Source: Limnoperna fortunei (lineage: Eukaryota > Mollusca > Bivalvia > Mytilida > Modiolidae). From it: a DNA stretch of 64,000 nt. This document shows, in pieces, positions 1-11,689 of the stretch. The notes under the pieces are model-generated. The model was not told where the DNA came from, did not search any database, and saw only the letters and a program-made list of their open reading frames with translations. Location of the stretch: contig OX104122.1 in assembly GCA_944474755.1 (NCBI GenBank), positions 21,353,714 through 21,417,713 on the forward strand. The letters run 5' to 3'. Position 1 is the stretch's first letter. Every line of letters begins with the position of its first letter. The translations under genes and the position numbers were made by a program.

Positions 1-312
1 CTAGTACATTTAAAAACATTTGATTTGGCTGTTGATAAAAACTGGTAGCATGATTTAGCATGGTCTTGAGTAGTTGAGCTAGTATAATTTAGTGTTGCTA
101 ATTACATGCTAACAAATATGCTTATTATGCACTAATTTCCATCTAATTGGTCTCAATTATATATGCTAAAAATTGACTAGATATCAGCTAAAAGGATGCT
201 ACATTTTGGTCTGGGACTCAACAACAAAAGATTAGGACATCAATTATGTTTTTTAGTTCAATTCTGTTCTAATAAAGTTATTCTAAAAATGTTCTGTTGT
301 TATAAATTAAAA

Positions 313-367
313 TTGATTGGATGTTCGCTTGACGTTCAGCGAGCAATATTTCAGCTATATTCAGGAC
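313..367 (-). repeat. Solo LINE/SINE 3' tail
   Basis: Read on the minus strand this is the loop ATATAGCTGAAATATTGCT with GTCCTG on its left, the same tail that ends the full-length LINE at 6256-6318. No LINE coding sequence is attached. I found no convincing target-site duplication, and the right half of the stem has drifted. It is probably an extremely 5'-truncated, old insertion. Confidence 0.6.
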
Positions 368-479
368 AAAAACAAGTTAACACTCAATAAATTCATAAAA
401 AAATGGATCATGGCACAAATTGTGACTGTCCCTGAAAAAGTATAGGATATGGGCAGGGGCGGACAATTTGGACTTTTTT

Positions 480-600
480 AGCGGTCACAACAAGCCTACT
501 CTTATCGAAATCTTCAAAAGGCGTCTTTATCGTGCAAGGAGCGTGGCACTCGCCAAACACCTTACCCACTGTGATCCATGGGCAGGCTTTCCATATAAAC
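480..600 (+). repeat. Dispersed repeat, copy 1
   Basis: The stretch with gcctactcttatcg and tttatcgtgcaaggag recurs in diverged form on the opposite strand near 26608-26723 and 40905-41090. It has no reading frame. It is a degraded interspersed repeat; the family is not recognised. Confidence 0.4.
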
Positions 601-850
601 TGTCAACTTAAAACGACTGGGCATCCCTATCCGCAACTTGCGGACGCATAGGGCAGCTCTGTGGGTCGATCAATGTAAGCCCTCAAAGTATAGTCCCAGT
701 ATAAATTAAAAATTAAACTAATAAGAATTTATCAAATCCCGAATTCAATCACGACATAGATTTAACTCGCTTTTCAGTAATTTATTTTTGTCTTACATAA
801 TTTTTTTAATAATTCTGCAATTAAAGACTTGTGGTTATAAAAGGACTTAC

Positions 851-1081
851 TTTTTACAGTTAAAAATATTTTATTTGATGGACTTCCATTCACAATACAT
901 CGATATTCGCCATTATCTGTAACGTCAACATTCCTAATTTTCATCTGCATTGTATCTGCATTAACATATTTGTCGTTATTTCTCAACGCTACCCAGGTGT
1001 TTTGTGTGTATTTCTGCCAATAGTACCCAAAACTAGAGAAGGGGCATGCCCATTCCACTGTACTTCCCTCGGCTGCATTAA
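851..1081 (-). CDS. Immunoglobulin-domain exon 3 (second Ig domain)
   Basis: This 231-nt exon encodes one Ig domain of a putative secreted or membrane immunoglobulin-superfamily protein. The frame shows the B-strand cysteine (EWACPFSS), the C-strand tryptophan (YYWQKY) and the F-strand DNGEYRC, so the canonical Cys-Trp-Cys core is present. It is bounded by an acceptor ending ttttttcag at 1082 and a donor gtaagt from 850. It enters and leaves in phase 1, as expected for a shuffled Ig module and matching the upstream exon at 25281-25520, with which it shares the CPFSS...W.KYT pattern. The following exons (more domains, a transmembrane segment or a tail) must lie left of the window. No ligand or function can be assigned. 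The alternative is a decaying duplicate, but both splice sites and the frame are clean. Confidence 0.8.
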
Positions 1082-1232
1082 CTGAAAAAATATACATAAA
1101 GGTGTGTACATTTCACAACATATACGTTATTCTAGATCCTGCAATCGGTATTCAGATTTTCTAGACCGATCCCTGCTGTTGACTGCTAAACTACTCAAAC
1201 AAGGGTTTGTTGCACCTAAGTTGATGTTATCT

Positions 1233-1670
1233 CTCTAGAAGTTCTATGGTCGTCACCATGACTTAATTGATCGTTATGGGAAATCAGTGTCTCAAATACG
1301 TACGATCTGACATTTTTGCGGAGTCATAGGTAGAGATTCCTATTATGAATTTGACTTTTCCCTAGACATGACAATGAGTAACTCGACGGGTGTCTAATAA
1401 GAGGCAGGCACTGCTTACTCGTCCGGAGCACCTGAGTGCACCCAAGGTTTTATTGGGTTCGGGTTACTCTCTTTCTATTTTTTTTTTTGTGTTTTTGATT
1501 TTTGTGTTGCGTTTGTCTATATCCGGATTTGTAACTGTCCCTTGACTTTTGGCTCTTATTGTTCGGTCGGTTTTCTTTGCTATTTTTCTTAGAATAGGTA
1601 AGCAAGATTTTAAGAATAATAGTAACATGTGAGCTACTGCACAGTTAGTTCCATTAATAAAACCTCTCAT
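1233..1670 (+). repeat. Retroelement 3' tail, inverted relative to 32.4 kb
   Basis: The sequence around ctagacatgacaatgagtaa and gcactgcttactcg matches, in reverse orientation, the stretch at about 32430-32830 and its duplicate at 38074-38475. In those copies it lies downstream of a reverse-transcriptase frame, so it is most likely the 3' untranslated part of that element. No frame here looks coding. Confidence 0.55.
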
Positions 1671-2408
1671 ATCATGTTTATTTTCAACATTTTTATCGGA
1701 TATTGATATTTTATGTTTTTAGTGAAATTCGAGGTTTCATCTTTAAACACATTTTCCTGTGCTCAAAAATTCCGCAAGAAAATCGTGCGGAATGTTTAGG
1801 TTTAGTTTGATATGAAAAAAGTTTGGACACTCATGCAAACTACGCTAAACTAAAAGAAAAATATCTAAAATTTCTAAAAATTGTCTTACCTTAGAATATC
1901 GAGTACGTTTAAAGTCCTGTTTGAAGGTTTATTTTAGATACCCCTTCACTCCCATTACATTGAATGGCCGACACTATTTCAATCTATCTTATGGATTTGT
2001 TTTTGACGAAACGAATTTTTCTTTGTTGCAATTACGACAAATTGTATTCGTTCCGCAATAAAATACAAATTGATTCCGTAATTTTGATTTGCCGTTAAAT
2101 TCAAAATGTCAGCTCCCTGTAAAATTTCGCCTGGATATTTCAAATATGGATTACTTAAATGAACATAGTTTAATTTATTGAAAGCAGGTTTAGTCTTTGT
2201 ACTTATTTTAGTTTCATTATATTTCACATGTTCAAATATACCGAACTTCTCAAAAAATTTTGCTCCGAGAAATTTCAACTGACAGATAAAACCTCACATT
2301 TCAAATAATAATATGATGAAAATGATAAATAAAAACGTGAAATGCAGTGTTTTATGTTATAGAACTACTGCACAGTATACCCCCACTATTGACATAATTG
2401 AATTGACT
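1671..2408. other. Intron sequence, nothing recognised
   Basis: AT-rich sequence inside the long Ig-gene intron. I see no frame with family resemblance, no clear repeat and no splice-bounded exon. Confidence 0.4.
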
Positions 2409-2775
2409 AAGTCGGTAAACAGGAAGCAGATAAGCAACAGACCTGAAATCGGTGCTCGCAGTATAGGACCACATGGTAAGGACACATATAAAATTTCAAG
2501 TGGCTGTGATATGAGTTGCTGAGAAAACTGTTAAGACCATTTTTATCCATTGACCACTAATGATGAAATTTGACTAATCGGCAAACAGGAAGTAGATATG
2601 CGACAGCCTGATATCGGTACTTGCAATATCGGACCACATGGAAAGGTCACATCAAATTTCAAGTGGTTGTGATAAGTCGTTGCTGAGAAAACTTTTACCA
2701 AAGTAATGTTGCGGACATATGGACGGAGGGACACGGCTAAACCAGTATACCACCTCTTCTTCGAAGTGGGGGATA
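2409..2775 (+). repeat. Two tandem copies of a bivalve-type dispersed repeat
   Basis: Unit 1 (2409-2532) and unit 2 (2575-2699) share aaacaggaag, accacatgg, aaatttcaagtgg and ttgctgagaaaact. Unit 2 is followed by a ggacggagggacacggctaaaccagt-type end. A related copy lies at 60935-61140. Repeats ending in ggacggac are, from memory, very common in bivalve introns and 3' UTRs. Confidence 0.6.
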
Positions 2776-4331
2776 ATTATTCGATTTATTAACATAATAG
2801 ATGATCAGCTGATGAAGTTTTCTTTGATCAGGTTTTGGTATTATTTGGACGGTTCTTGAGTCATCATTAATTTATTCAACAAATAATGCAGCAGACACTT
2901 TTTAGCAGTGTCTGTTAAATTAAGTTATATATTAAATAGTGATAGTGAATTTATAGAACTAGCTTAGAAATAATATAGAAAATAAATTTATTACATATAG
3001 CGTACATTTTCCTAATAAATTTTAAGCTGTCTTTATTATTACAAGTTGTTTATTACAATGTTTTACAAACAAACAAAAGAAAAACACATAACTATTAGTT
3101 AAAATAAGGACATCTACATTCGTAATAACTTTAATTACAAAACGAAGAAAAACAGTTTCGTAAAAGTATTGTAATTTTGTTTTCTTCCGTTTTGTAAAAA
3201 CTAAGACTTTAAAAGAAAACTTCGCAAAAAAATGAAAATTTAATATGTTATGCTTCAAATACCGTCACGCTTCTAGAGTAGATGAAAGGTGGTAAATTTT
3301 GTATATGGGGCCGCCATATTGACAGTATTTACCACTAGATTGGAAGATGCATTATCCAGTAAATATGATAAATAATCCAGTTTTTAAACATATGTTTTTC
3401 TGACTTTGCTTTTTGAAGAATATAAGACTAGGGCGATGACTAGTGACTAACTGACAACATACGATTTCCAAATACGTCTTAATGCTGTAAATGTTTTAAT
3501 GATCTTTATAATAAAAGTACTTTTAGAAACAATTCTTAACCGGTCTTTATTTATTAATTTATATCAAATAGAATATACCTAAAAACATAATTGTAAATAA
3601 AAGATATATTTTTATTTAATTATTTTTAAACATTAATTAAAACACGGTAGATAATTTTGCACGTCTTTAAACGGCATTCGTACCTGCACGTGAAAATTTT
3701 ACAGGTAAATCATTTCTCGTTTATGAAGGGTAATAAACAGAATTAGCAGGTAAACAAACGGGATGTTAATGGCAGTTACGAGATCATTTGACGCTGACTT
3801 AGAAGTATGATTATTCTGATATTTTCAAAAGCTAACCAGTTTAAAAGTTAATCAGGTTACCAAATTAGAACGACACGTCACTCTCCTACCAAGGACAGGT
3901 ATGATTTGAATACACCGAAACGTAAAACTGACACGTTGCACAAATATACACACGTAAACTTTTGGAAACTGTGTTACGCACACGCACGATATATGTTAAT
4001 AATAATAATAAGCAAAATTTTGATGCGCGAAAACAGAGTATTTAAAATATTTCATTTCATTACCGTTATTTCTTAAATAATCAACTTCGCAGATAAAAGT
4101 TTCGTTCAATAACTTGCGAAATCTGACTACACGATACTAGCTGAAAATAATAATACGAATAATTTTCAATTTAATTCATATTTATACATAATTCAAACTA
4201 ATATTCGAGGAAAAAAAATAAAGTCACCTTAATGAAGATCATCTTACCATTAAACTATCCTCCATGCAACATTCTGCAAAATGATCCTCGCATACGAAAT
4301 TGTTGCTGCAGTGGACATAGTCTTAAGTAGA
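2776..4331. other. Intron sequence, nothing recognised
   Basis: AT-rich intron sequence. Short frames on the minus strand (for example 3022-3258) are low-complexity Phe/Lys runs and are not supported as genes. Confidence 0.4.
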
Positions 4332-4585
4332 CGTCTTTAAAGTTTAACGCCACTTTCAGCAATTTTTCAGCTATGTCATGGCGTTCAGTTTTTATTGGGC
4401 GAGGAAGCCGGAGTAATCGGAGAGAACCCCCGAATTTTGATAGGAAAACTGGCAATCCTTGTCAATTAAGTATGAAGTCGAGTATATCCTGCCCGCAGTG
4501 AGACTCGAACCCGCAACCTCAGTGTTGACAGACCACGTGATCAATAGTAGACGAACTAACTTAACCACTCAGCCACCGAGGCCCC
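4332..4585 (-). mobile_element. tRNA-derived SINE, copy 1
   Basis: On the minus strand the element begins ggggcctcggtggctgagtgg (A-box-like tRNA head) and continues with a B-box-like gggttcgagtctcac. A central domain with ccagttttcctatc follows, then a 3' tail with ACATAGCTGAAAAATTGCT inside a perfect AACGCCA/TGGCGTT stem. The organisation matches tRNA-headed bivalve SINEs such as RUDI; the family name is a guess from memory. No target duplication was found. Confidence 0.75.
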
Positions 4586-6246
4586 TGAACTACTTGTTAC
4601 ACAAGTATGGTTTTTTACTTAGATCAGGAATACGAAACTTAATCTTTCCAGAACCTCGTCTTCTAGTACAATTTTCTGTTATTCCGTTTCGCGTTATTGT
4701 CATACGTCGACTTTTAGGTACTTGGCTGTCAAGTGATCTCTAGTATCGCCATCTATAGTGACGAGGTGGTGACAAGATGGCGGACCTCCGTAAGTGCATT
4801 TTTTACACAGTAAATTCAATGTAGAAACTTAACTACTGAAAATAAAATAAACCATAAAGAGGCAAAAGTGTTCTTTTTATTTGATGAACATATCAAATTT
4901 TCATTTTTTCGTTTAAAAAATGATCTTGATGGTCGACATTTTTTGTAGTTATTTCTTTCATAATATTAAATTAAAACAAGTTTGAAAAAGACGTAAAAGT
5001 AACATTGTGACCTAAACTTTAAAAGAAAAAGTCACCAAGTACTGTTTGGTGTCATTAAAGCTGGAAATTGTTTTTAATTTTTGGATTTCAAAGGTCTATG
5101 ACTCTACCAGACCCTTATGAACTCCACGAATTCGTATAGGTTTTAGTTCAGTATTTAACAATAGGACTGGACACAAAATATTATTATCAATTATAACGTG
5201 ACCTTGACATTTGAAATGGTGACCTTTATTAAGGCCAATATTAATAATGACCAACTGTGAAGACCTCAACTCTTTTTACGTCTGGTTCATGTAATCAAAT
5301 GGTACACTGTCAACTTAGAGTAAAAAGGTAAATTAATGATATAAGGACATCGTCGAAATTCCTCGCAATCAGGTTAAAAGTAAATATGCACATACGGTTT
5401 TCTGTTTTTAGTGAGAACGTTTGGAGTGCTTTTGTCAAGCATGTTAGAGCAATGACTAAAAGATCCATTGTATAAATATTCTTGTCTACATGTCGCGAAA
5501 GAAAGTTTATTAAACTGAACAAAAACTGGAAAAGAAAAGGGAACAAAAGAATAACAATCGATTGATTTGCAAAAGTCGATTACCATTCCTTTGAACTTAA
5601 CCGTAGACCGTCTTCTATCCGATGACCTTATCTTACAGTCAACAAAAATGAAACCTTGTTTTAGTGTACAAAAAGTCATTGAAAACAGTAAACACCTGCA
5701 TTGATGCTGATAACACTACGCTTTCGTCCTTTTTCATTTTACGTAAAATTTATTGATACTTTATATTTAAAGCAAAATTTTTTATTTACCTTTTATAAAA
5801 AAGGTTAAGAGGTTGCAAAAATAGGGCAGATGTATTTTTTTTTTAATATTTCGCGTTTCAACCCATGAAAATATGTTGCAAAAAGAAAGGATTAATTTTT
5901 CCCTACATTTAGCAACAACTTAAGTAACTATAAGAGGAAGAAAACATGCATTTACAAAGTGAATCTCTTTTTTTTAAATGCGTTTGTTTTAATGATTCTG
6001 CCTTCATTATAGGTTAACGGAGTTCTGCATAAACATTTTAAATTGTATAAAACAAAATTTTTTAACTAAATATTTATTATTTTCAAGTAAGGTAAAATGT
6101 TTACCTACTTCACAATTATATTATTTTTGTCAATGTTTTCTATCTCTTCTATTTCTATGTAATTCTAATGTTACAGGACTACATGACAATTTATTCTTGG
6201 ATGCCAAAAAATACCACGTACAACTTTCGATTACAAAGACCGAAAG
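4586..6246. other. Intron sequence, nothing recognised
   Basis: AT-rich sequence between the SINE and the LINE. The overlapping minus-strand frames at 5310-5679 show no family resemblance and no splice-compatible structure. Confidence 0.4.
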
Positions 6247-6255
6247 TAAATAAAG

Positions 6256-6318
6256 ATTGATTGATTATTTGTTGTTTAACGTCCTGCAAGCAATATTTCA
6301 GCTATATTCAGGACGTGA
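6256..6318 (-). repeat. LINE 3' tail hairpin
   Basis: On the minus strand CGTCCTG and CAGGACG form a perfect 7-bp stem around the loop containing ATATAGCTGAAATATTGCT. GTTAAACAACA and atcaatcaatc repeats follow. The same loop with other stem sequences ends the SINEs and the tail-only insertions, so it is probably the structure recognised by the LINE reverse transcriptase. Confidence 0.75.
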
Positions 6319-6478
6319 AAATTATAATTTTAAATTATTAGTATTTTAAATTAGTGGTACTTCATGCCTCCCTTTTACACTAAAACGTGATCTCATACAA
6401 TAATATGAGAATATATATACAGATAAAAATGGTAGTTAAAACAATAAAAAGTATCAATCTTCACAATTAATAGTGAAA

Positions 6479-9400
6479 TTAAATTTTGTTAAATAAATTA
6501 ATTTCTTTCAAGAACTTTAAAATTGTGTCGCCTGCGACAGTTTTAAATAAATTAAAAAACGTATCTACAGAATAGAAACGTTCCCGAATGTGGGCCACGT
6601 CCACACAGTCCATCAAGACATGCTTGATGGTGTATGGACTGTTGCATGGCACACATTCGGGTCGTGGCTCATTATTTAAAATATAACTATGTGTCGTCCT
6701 GGTATGACCAAGACTTCACCGTGTTAAAACAACTTGGTCTCTGCGACCTCTAAAATTTTTAAAATTACTTGTGTGCAGTAGTGGCTGGATCTCATGAAGT
6801 TTATTATGAACTTGGAGATCCCAACCACTCTGCCACAAATTAGAAATATATTTAAAAATCAACGGTTTAAAATCGGTAAAAGGAATATTACAGTTAATGA
6901 CAGTATCCTTAAGGGCATTTTTAGCCTACTGATCCACGACTGTGTTTCCACGGATTCCGACATGACTGGGAATCCAGAAGAAGATAACCTCTTTTCCCAA
7001 AGCAATAAGTGATTTGTAAATTTGAATAATTTTTAAAATATAAGAATTTTTAATTTTGAAATTTTCAATAGCCAGTAGACAAGACAGGGAATCGGAGCAG
7101 ACAATAAATTTGCATTCGTCTGACGAAGCAACTATTTTCATCGCAAGAAGAATAGCTTGCGCCTCTGCTGTAAATACAGATGAGGCAGACGGAAGGCGGC
7201 GAGTTTCAACACGCTCTCCAAAGACAGCGGCCGATGCAACTTTATCACCGTCTTTTGACCCGTCTGTGTAAATAGTACTATAGTCAGGGTAACAAGATTT
7301 AATTTCTGCATAATGTTGTTGTATTAATAAATGGTTTGTGTCGGACTTTTTATGTTTTCTTAGATCATAAATAAATATCGGTTTGGGGTTTAACCACGGG
7401 GGATTATGCGGAATTTCGATTGCAGCAATTTCATCTAAATTTATACCGGAATTTTCCATATGAGATTTAATTCGGAGGCCAAAAGGTTGAATTTTGTTTG
7501 GATGTTTTTCGAAAATGTTTTGATAATGAGGTTTGAAAACACAGTCGTGGGCGGGGTTGCTAGGATATGCCTTTAATTTGGTTGCATATTGCAAAGCGAG
7601 CTTTATTCTTCTTTGATACAAAGAAGGCTCACCTGCTTCTACATATAAACTCTCAACAGGTGTTGTTCTGAAAGCTCCAAGTCATAGTCGCAATCCTTGA
7701 TGGTGTATAGTATCAAGGATTTTGACATATGACTTGCGAGCAGAACCATAAATAAAACAACCATAATCCAATTTAGATCGAACCAGCGGTCTATATAGAT
7801 TAAGTAAAACGTCGCACTCAGCACCCCAGTTGGTACTGGCTACGACTTTTAAAATATCTAATGCCTTTAGGCATTTATTTTTTAACATTTTGATATGGGG
7901 AAGAAAGGTGAGCTTTGAATCGAATATTAAACCAAGAAAAGTAGTTTCTCTCACAATTTTTATAGGATTGTTATATAATTTTAATTCGGGATCAGGATGC
8001 ATCTTACGTTTATTACAAAAATGCATCCCAACAGTTTTTGCAGTGGAGAATTTAAAACCATTCTCCATTGCCCATTTCTCTATTCTATTTAAACACAACT
8101 GCAGTTGACGTTCGATATTATTCATATTTTTCCCTCGGTAACATATGAGGAAGTCGTCAACATATAGAGAACCATCAATATTATCTTTTAAAACTTGAGC
8201 AAGGCTATTAATTTTAATACTAAATAAAGTGACAGAAAGGATGCTTCCCTGGGGAACACCCATTTCCTGTACAAAAGGGTAAGATAAAGTAGAATTGACC
8301 CTAACTTTAAATTCTCTGTCGGATAAAAAGTTTGAAATGAAGGTAGGAAGTCTACCTTTCAACCCCATATCAAAAAGATCTTTTAAAATACCATATTTCC
8401 ATGTTGTGTCGTATGCTTTTTCTAAATCGAAAAAGATAGACACAACATGTTCGTTTTTGGCAAATGCGTTTCGAATATATGTTTCGAAACGCACCAGATG
8501 ATCAATAGTACTACGACCTTGTCTAAATCCACACTGGATATTCGAGATTAGGTTGTTCGATTCTAAAAACCAGACAAGGCGATCGTTGATCATCCTTTCC
8601 ATGGTTTTACAAAGACAGCTTGTGAGGGCTATAGGCCGATAGTTGGACGCTTCCGAATGATCTTTTCCTGGTTTTGGAATAGGCACAACAGTGGCCATTT
8701 TCCAAATAGATGGTAAGTCAGCCGTTTCCCAAATGTTGTTAAGAAGATTCAGAAGGCATTGGAGAGAAGATTGTGGCAGATGTTTGAGAAGTTGATAATG
8801 GATGTCATCTGGGCCACATGCTGTATCGTGAGATTTGTTCAAAGAAGTTTTTAGCTCTTCCAAAGAAAAAGGTTTATTATAATCTTCTAAATGTTTTGAC
8901 TGGAAATTAAGTTTTGATTTTTCTTTTTGAATTTTGATCCGCTGAAAATTGGGATGATAATTTTCAGCAGAGGAGTGTGTTGCAAATGTTTCGGCCAATT
9001 TATTTGATATGTCTGACTCTGATGTTAACAAGTCTTGTCCATCTTTTAAATGATGGACATTTGCTTTACTGTTTTTACCTTTAATTTTACGAATCATGTT
9101 CCAAATTGTATTCATAGGGGTATGGTTATTTAGTTTAGAAACAAAGCAAGGCCAAGAGGCGCGTCGTCTTTGTTTCGTTACCCTGCGAGCTTTCGCTCGA
9201 AAAATTCGGAAATGGTTAAGATTATTTTGAGTTGGGTGTTTATTAAAGCGTCGTTCGGCTTTTTTCCGTTCTTTAATAGCGTCCTCACAGCTGTCATCAA
9301 ACCATGGTTTACTAGGATGTTTTGGATTTGTCGAGGTCTTAGGAATTGTTTCATCAGCAATTAAAATAAGTGTTTCATTGAATTTTAAAATTGGATCAGA

Positions 9401-10159
9401 AATAGCTTCAAAAGTATCCGAGGTAAGTCGCTCTATACAGAGTTGTTCAAATACAGGCCAATTGGCCTTGCCAAATTTATACCGAGCGACTCGTTCTGTG
9501 TTTGAAGAGTGTAAAGATTCCAAGATAATGGGAAAGTGATCACTGCCACAGAGATCGTCATGGACTTTCCATGAGAAATCGGGCAACAGAGAAGGATCTG
9601 CTATTGTAAGATCAATAGCCGAATATGATCCATTCCCAGGATGTAAATATGTATTGGTTCCATCATTAAAAATACACAGATCTTCCTGATTCATTAAGCC
9701 TTCAATAATTTTACCCTTTTCGTTAATTGTATTACTACCCCATAGAGGGTTGTGTGCGTTGAAGTCCCCAAATAATATATATGGGGCTGGTAACTGATCA
9801 GTAAGATGTTTCAACTGATTTAAATTCAATGAAGAATTCGGTGGTATATACACAGAGCATAAAGTAATTGTTTTGTCTAATGATATTCTAACAGCAACCG
9901 CCTGAAGGTCAGTGTTGAGATCTACAGGGCTATGTAAAACTTGATCTTTTACAAGAATGGTAGAGCCGCCAGCAGCTCTATCATTCTCGTCTACATATGT
10001 GCTGTATATAGAGTAGTTTTTTAAAGATATGTTATCACTTCGTTTTAGGTGGGATTCTTGGAGGCAAAATGCAACAGGAAGAAAGGCTTGAACAAGTAAT
10101 GTGATCTCAATAAAATTTATCTTAAGACCTCGACAATTCCATTGTACAATTGTATCCAT
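6479..10159 (-). pseudogene. LINE ORF2 polyprotein, three in-frame stops
   Basis: The frame of 1226 codons starts at ATG 10157-10159 and ends at TAA 6479-6481. In order it carries an APE-type endonuclease (QESHLK, GDFNAHNPLW, AIDLTIADP, GSDHFPI), a reverse transcriptase (NYRPIALTSCLCK, FFDLEKAYDT, GVPQGSILS, catalytic SLYVDDF), RNase H (YTDGSKDG, FTAEAQA, CSDSLS, WIPSHVG) and a C-terminal Cys/His patch (CVPCNSPYTIKHVLMDC). Three nonsense codons interrupt it without frameshifts: TGA at 7682-7684 between RT and RNase H, TAG at 6926-6928 at the end of RNase H, and TGA at 6716-6718. The start codon overlaps the ORF1 stop as TAATG. The endonuclease-RT portion is uninterrupted; RNase H and the tail are cut off. 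Confidence 0.92.
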
Positions 10160-11598
10160 TATCTGGGTAGTCGAATGGGGGAGATACTAGTTTTGCGAGT
10201 TGTTTTACTCCGCCCATCTGCGCTTGGTGATCGACTTGGGGGTAGTGTATCCATTTTGTCGCCCCAAATGGTCTCGTCGTATATGTCGTCGACACTGCCG
10301 AATCTATTTTGGACCTGGACGGGATCCCTTGTAGATGTCAGCTTGGGAGTACGGTCGATATTTTTATTTTCCTTAATTTTGGTATTTTTTTGTTGAGTTT
10401 TATTTGAATTGTTATTTACTTTTTTGGGGGGACTGCTTGAAGAAGAGGTGGATGGTTTAGATTTATTAGATGATGAAGACGTAGAGGTTTGAGTTGTTGA
10501 AGATTTCCGGGAAGATGATATAATTTTGTTAGAAGTTTCCACTGTTAGTCTAACAGGATCTTTTTGATCAATAGGCCAGGTGATCATTGTTTGCGTCTCG
10601 GTTGTAGCATAGACGCGTTTGGTCACACTGGCATATGACGTTGTAGCAGTAGAGGAATTCTCCGCCGAACTGAACAGACGACGAGCCTCAGGGTAAGAAA
10701 TGTTTTTTTCTGTCTTTAATTTCTGACTTTCCTTCTCTTTTTTAAAATGTTGGCAGTCTTTTGATGAGGAAATGTGGGCTTCACCACAATTGGCACATTT
10801 TGGATTGTTTGTGCAGGTAAAGCCCTCATGCCCTACTTCCGCACACTTAAAGCAGATCAGTGTACCTCTACATTGTCCCTTGCCGTATCCAAACTTTTGG
10901 CATTTAAAGCAGCGCACCGGGTTCGGTATGTAGGCGCTGACTTTAACACTGTAAAGACCCATCTTGATTGACTGAGGGACAGTGGGAGTGTTGAAGTTCA
11001 ACAGAAAGGTGTTCAGTTTAACTTGAACACCCTGTCTGTTGGCAATAAATCTTTTCACTTTAGTTACACCCTGAGGCTGTAATTCTTTGCAGATTTCCTC
11101 GTCAGTCAGTTCGGCGAGGTCATCGTCTCGATAGTTAATAATTCCTTGGCTGGAGTTCAATGTCCTATGGGGCGAGGCCGAAATTTCCAAATCAACAATT
11201 TTTGTAAATTTAAGGAGATTTGAGGACTGATGTTTTTTACTGCATTCAATCAGGAGACAACCAGATTTCATTTTGGTGACATTCTTGACATCTCCTGCAC
11301 AACCTTTGATTAATTTTTCAATAATAAAGGGAGACACTTTTGATACGGGTTTACTGGGATCTTTACTTGACAAGACAATAAATCTGGACCAGTGATCTTC
11401 ATCCACCATCTCTTCAAGGGGAATATCATTTTTTCTTTTTTTTGGACCTAATTTCATTTGCGTTTGTGTAGCCATGATAAAAGAATGCGGTTCACCACCC
11501 TTGTCACCCACCCGCCACGGAGTGCCAACAGGGGCGATGCTTAATCTCTGCGGATAACCAGCAGAAAGCATCAGGTGTACCAAGGGTGGTATACTCAA
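10159..11598 (-). CDS. LINE ORF1 (nucleic-acid chaperone, gag-like)
   Basis: This intact frame of 479 residues encodes the RNA-binding protein that packages LINE RNA. Three zinc knuckles lie at about residues 235-290: CFKCQKFGYGKGQC, CFKCAEVGHEGFTC and CANCGEAHISSSKDC. In the first, the usual histidine position is tyrosine (codon TAC), which should weaken zinc binding; the other two look normal. The C-terminal 150 residues are Ser/Thr/Lys/Asn-rich. The stop codon shares its last base with the ORF2 start (TAATG), an arrangement known to support stop-restart translation in some non-LTR elements such as SART1. The first ATG is used; a later ATG about 40 codons in (MATQTQMKLG) could be the real start. 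Confidence 0.85.
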   Translation of the reverse strand: MSIPPLVHLMLSAGYPQRLSIAPVGTPWRVGDKGGEPHSFIMATQTQMKLGPKKRKNDIPLEEMVDEDHWSRFIVLSSKDPSKPVSKVSPFIIEKLIKGCAGDVKNVTKMKSGCLLIECSKKHQSSNLLKFTKIVDLEISASPHRTLNSSQGIINYRDDDLAELTDEEICKELQPQGVTKVKRFIANRQGVQVKLNTFLLNFNTPTVPQSIKMGLYSVKVSAYIPNPVRCFKCQKFGYGKGQCRGTLICFKCAEVGHEGFTCTNNPKCANCGEAHISSSKDCQHFKKEKESQKLKTEKNISYPEARRLFSSAENSSTATTSYASVTKRVYATTETQTMITWPIDQKDPVRLTVETSNKIISSSRKSSTTQTSTSSSSNKSKPSTSSSSSPPKKVNNNSNKTQQKNTKIKENKNIDRTPKLTSTRDPVQVQNRFGSVDDIYDETIWGDKMDTLPPSRSPSADGRSKTTRKTSISPIRLPR

Positions 11599-11689
11599 AT
11601 AGATGAATTTTTTAACGAACGCAAACTTCGTGCCAGAGTTAACTGGCGAAACAACCGTTCGAAACTCTATCTACTTGATTGACCCATGA

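Noticed and set aside
4332..4600. Target duplication for the SINE at 4332-4585
   Set aside because: No matching direct repeats were found next to either end, unlike the copies at 31135 and 54403.
8295..9364. Plus-strand frames across the LINE reverse transcriptase
   Set aside because: Antisense shadows of ORF2; no motifs of their own.
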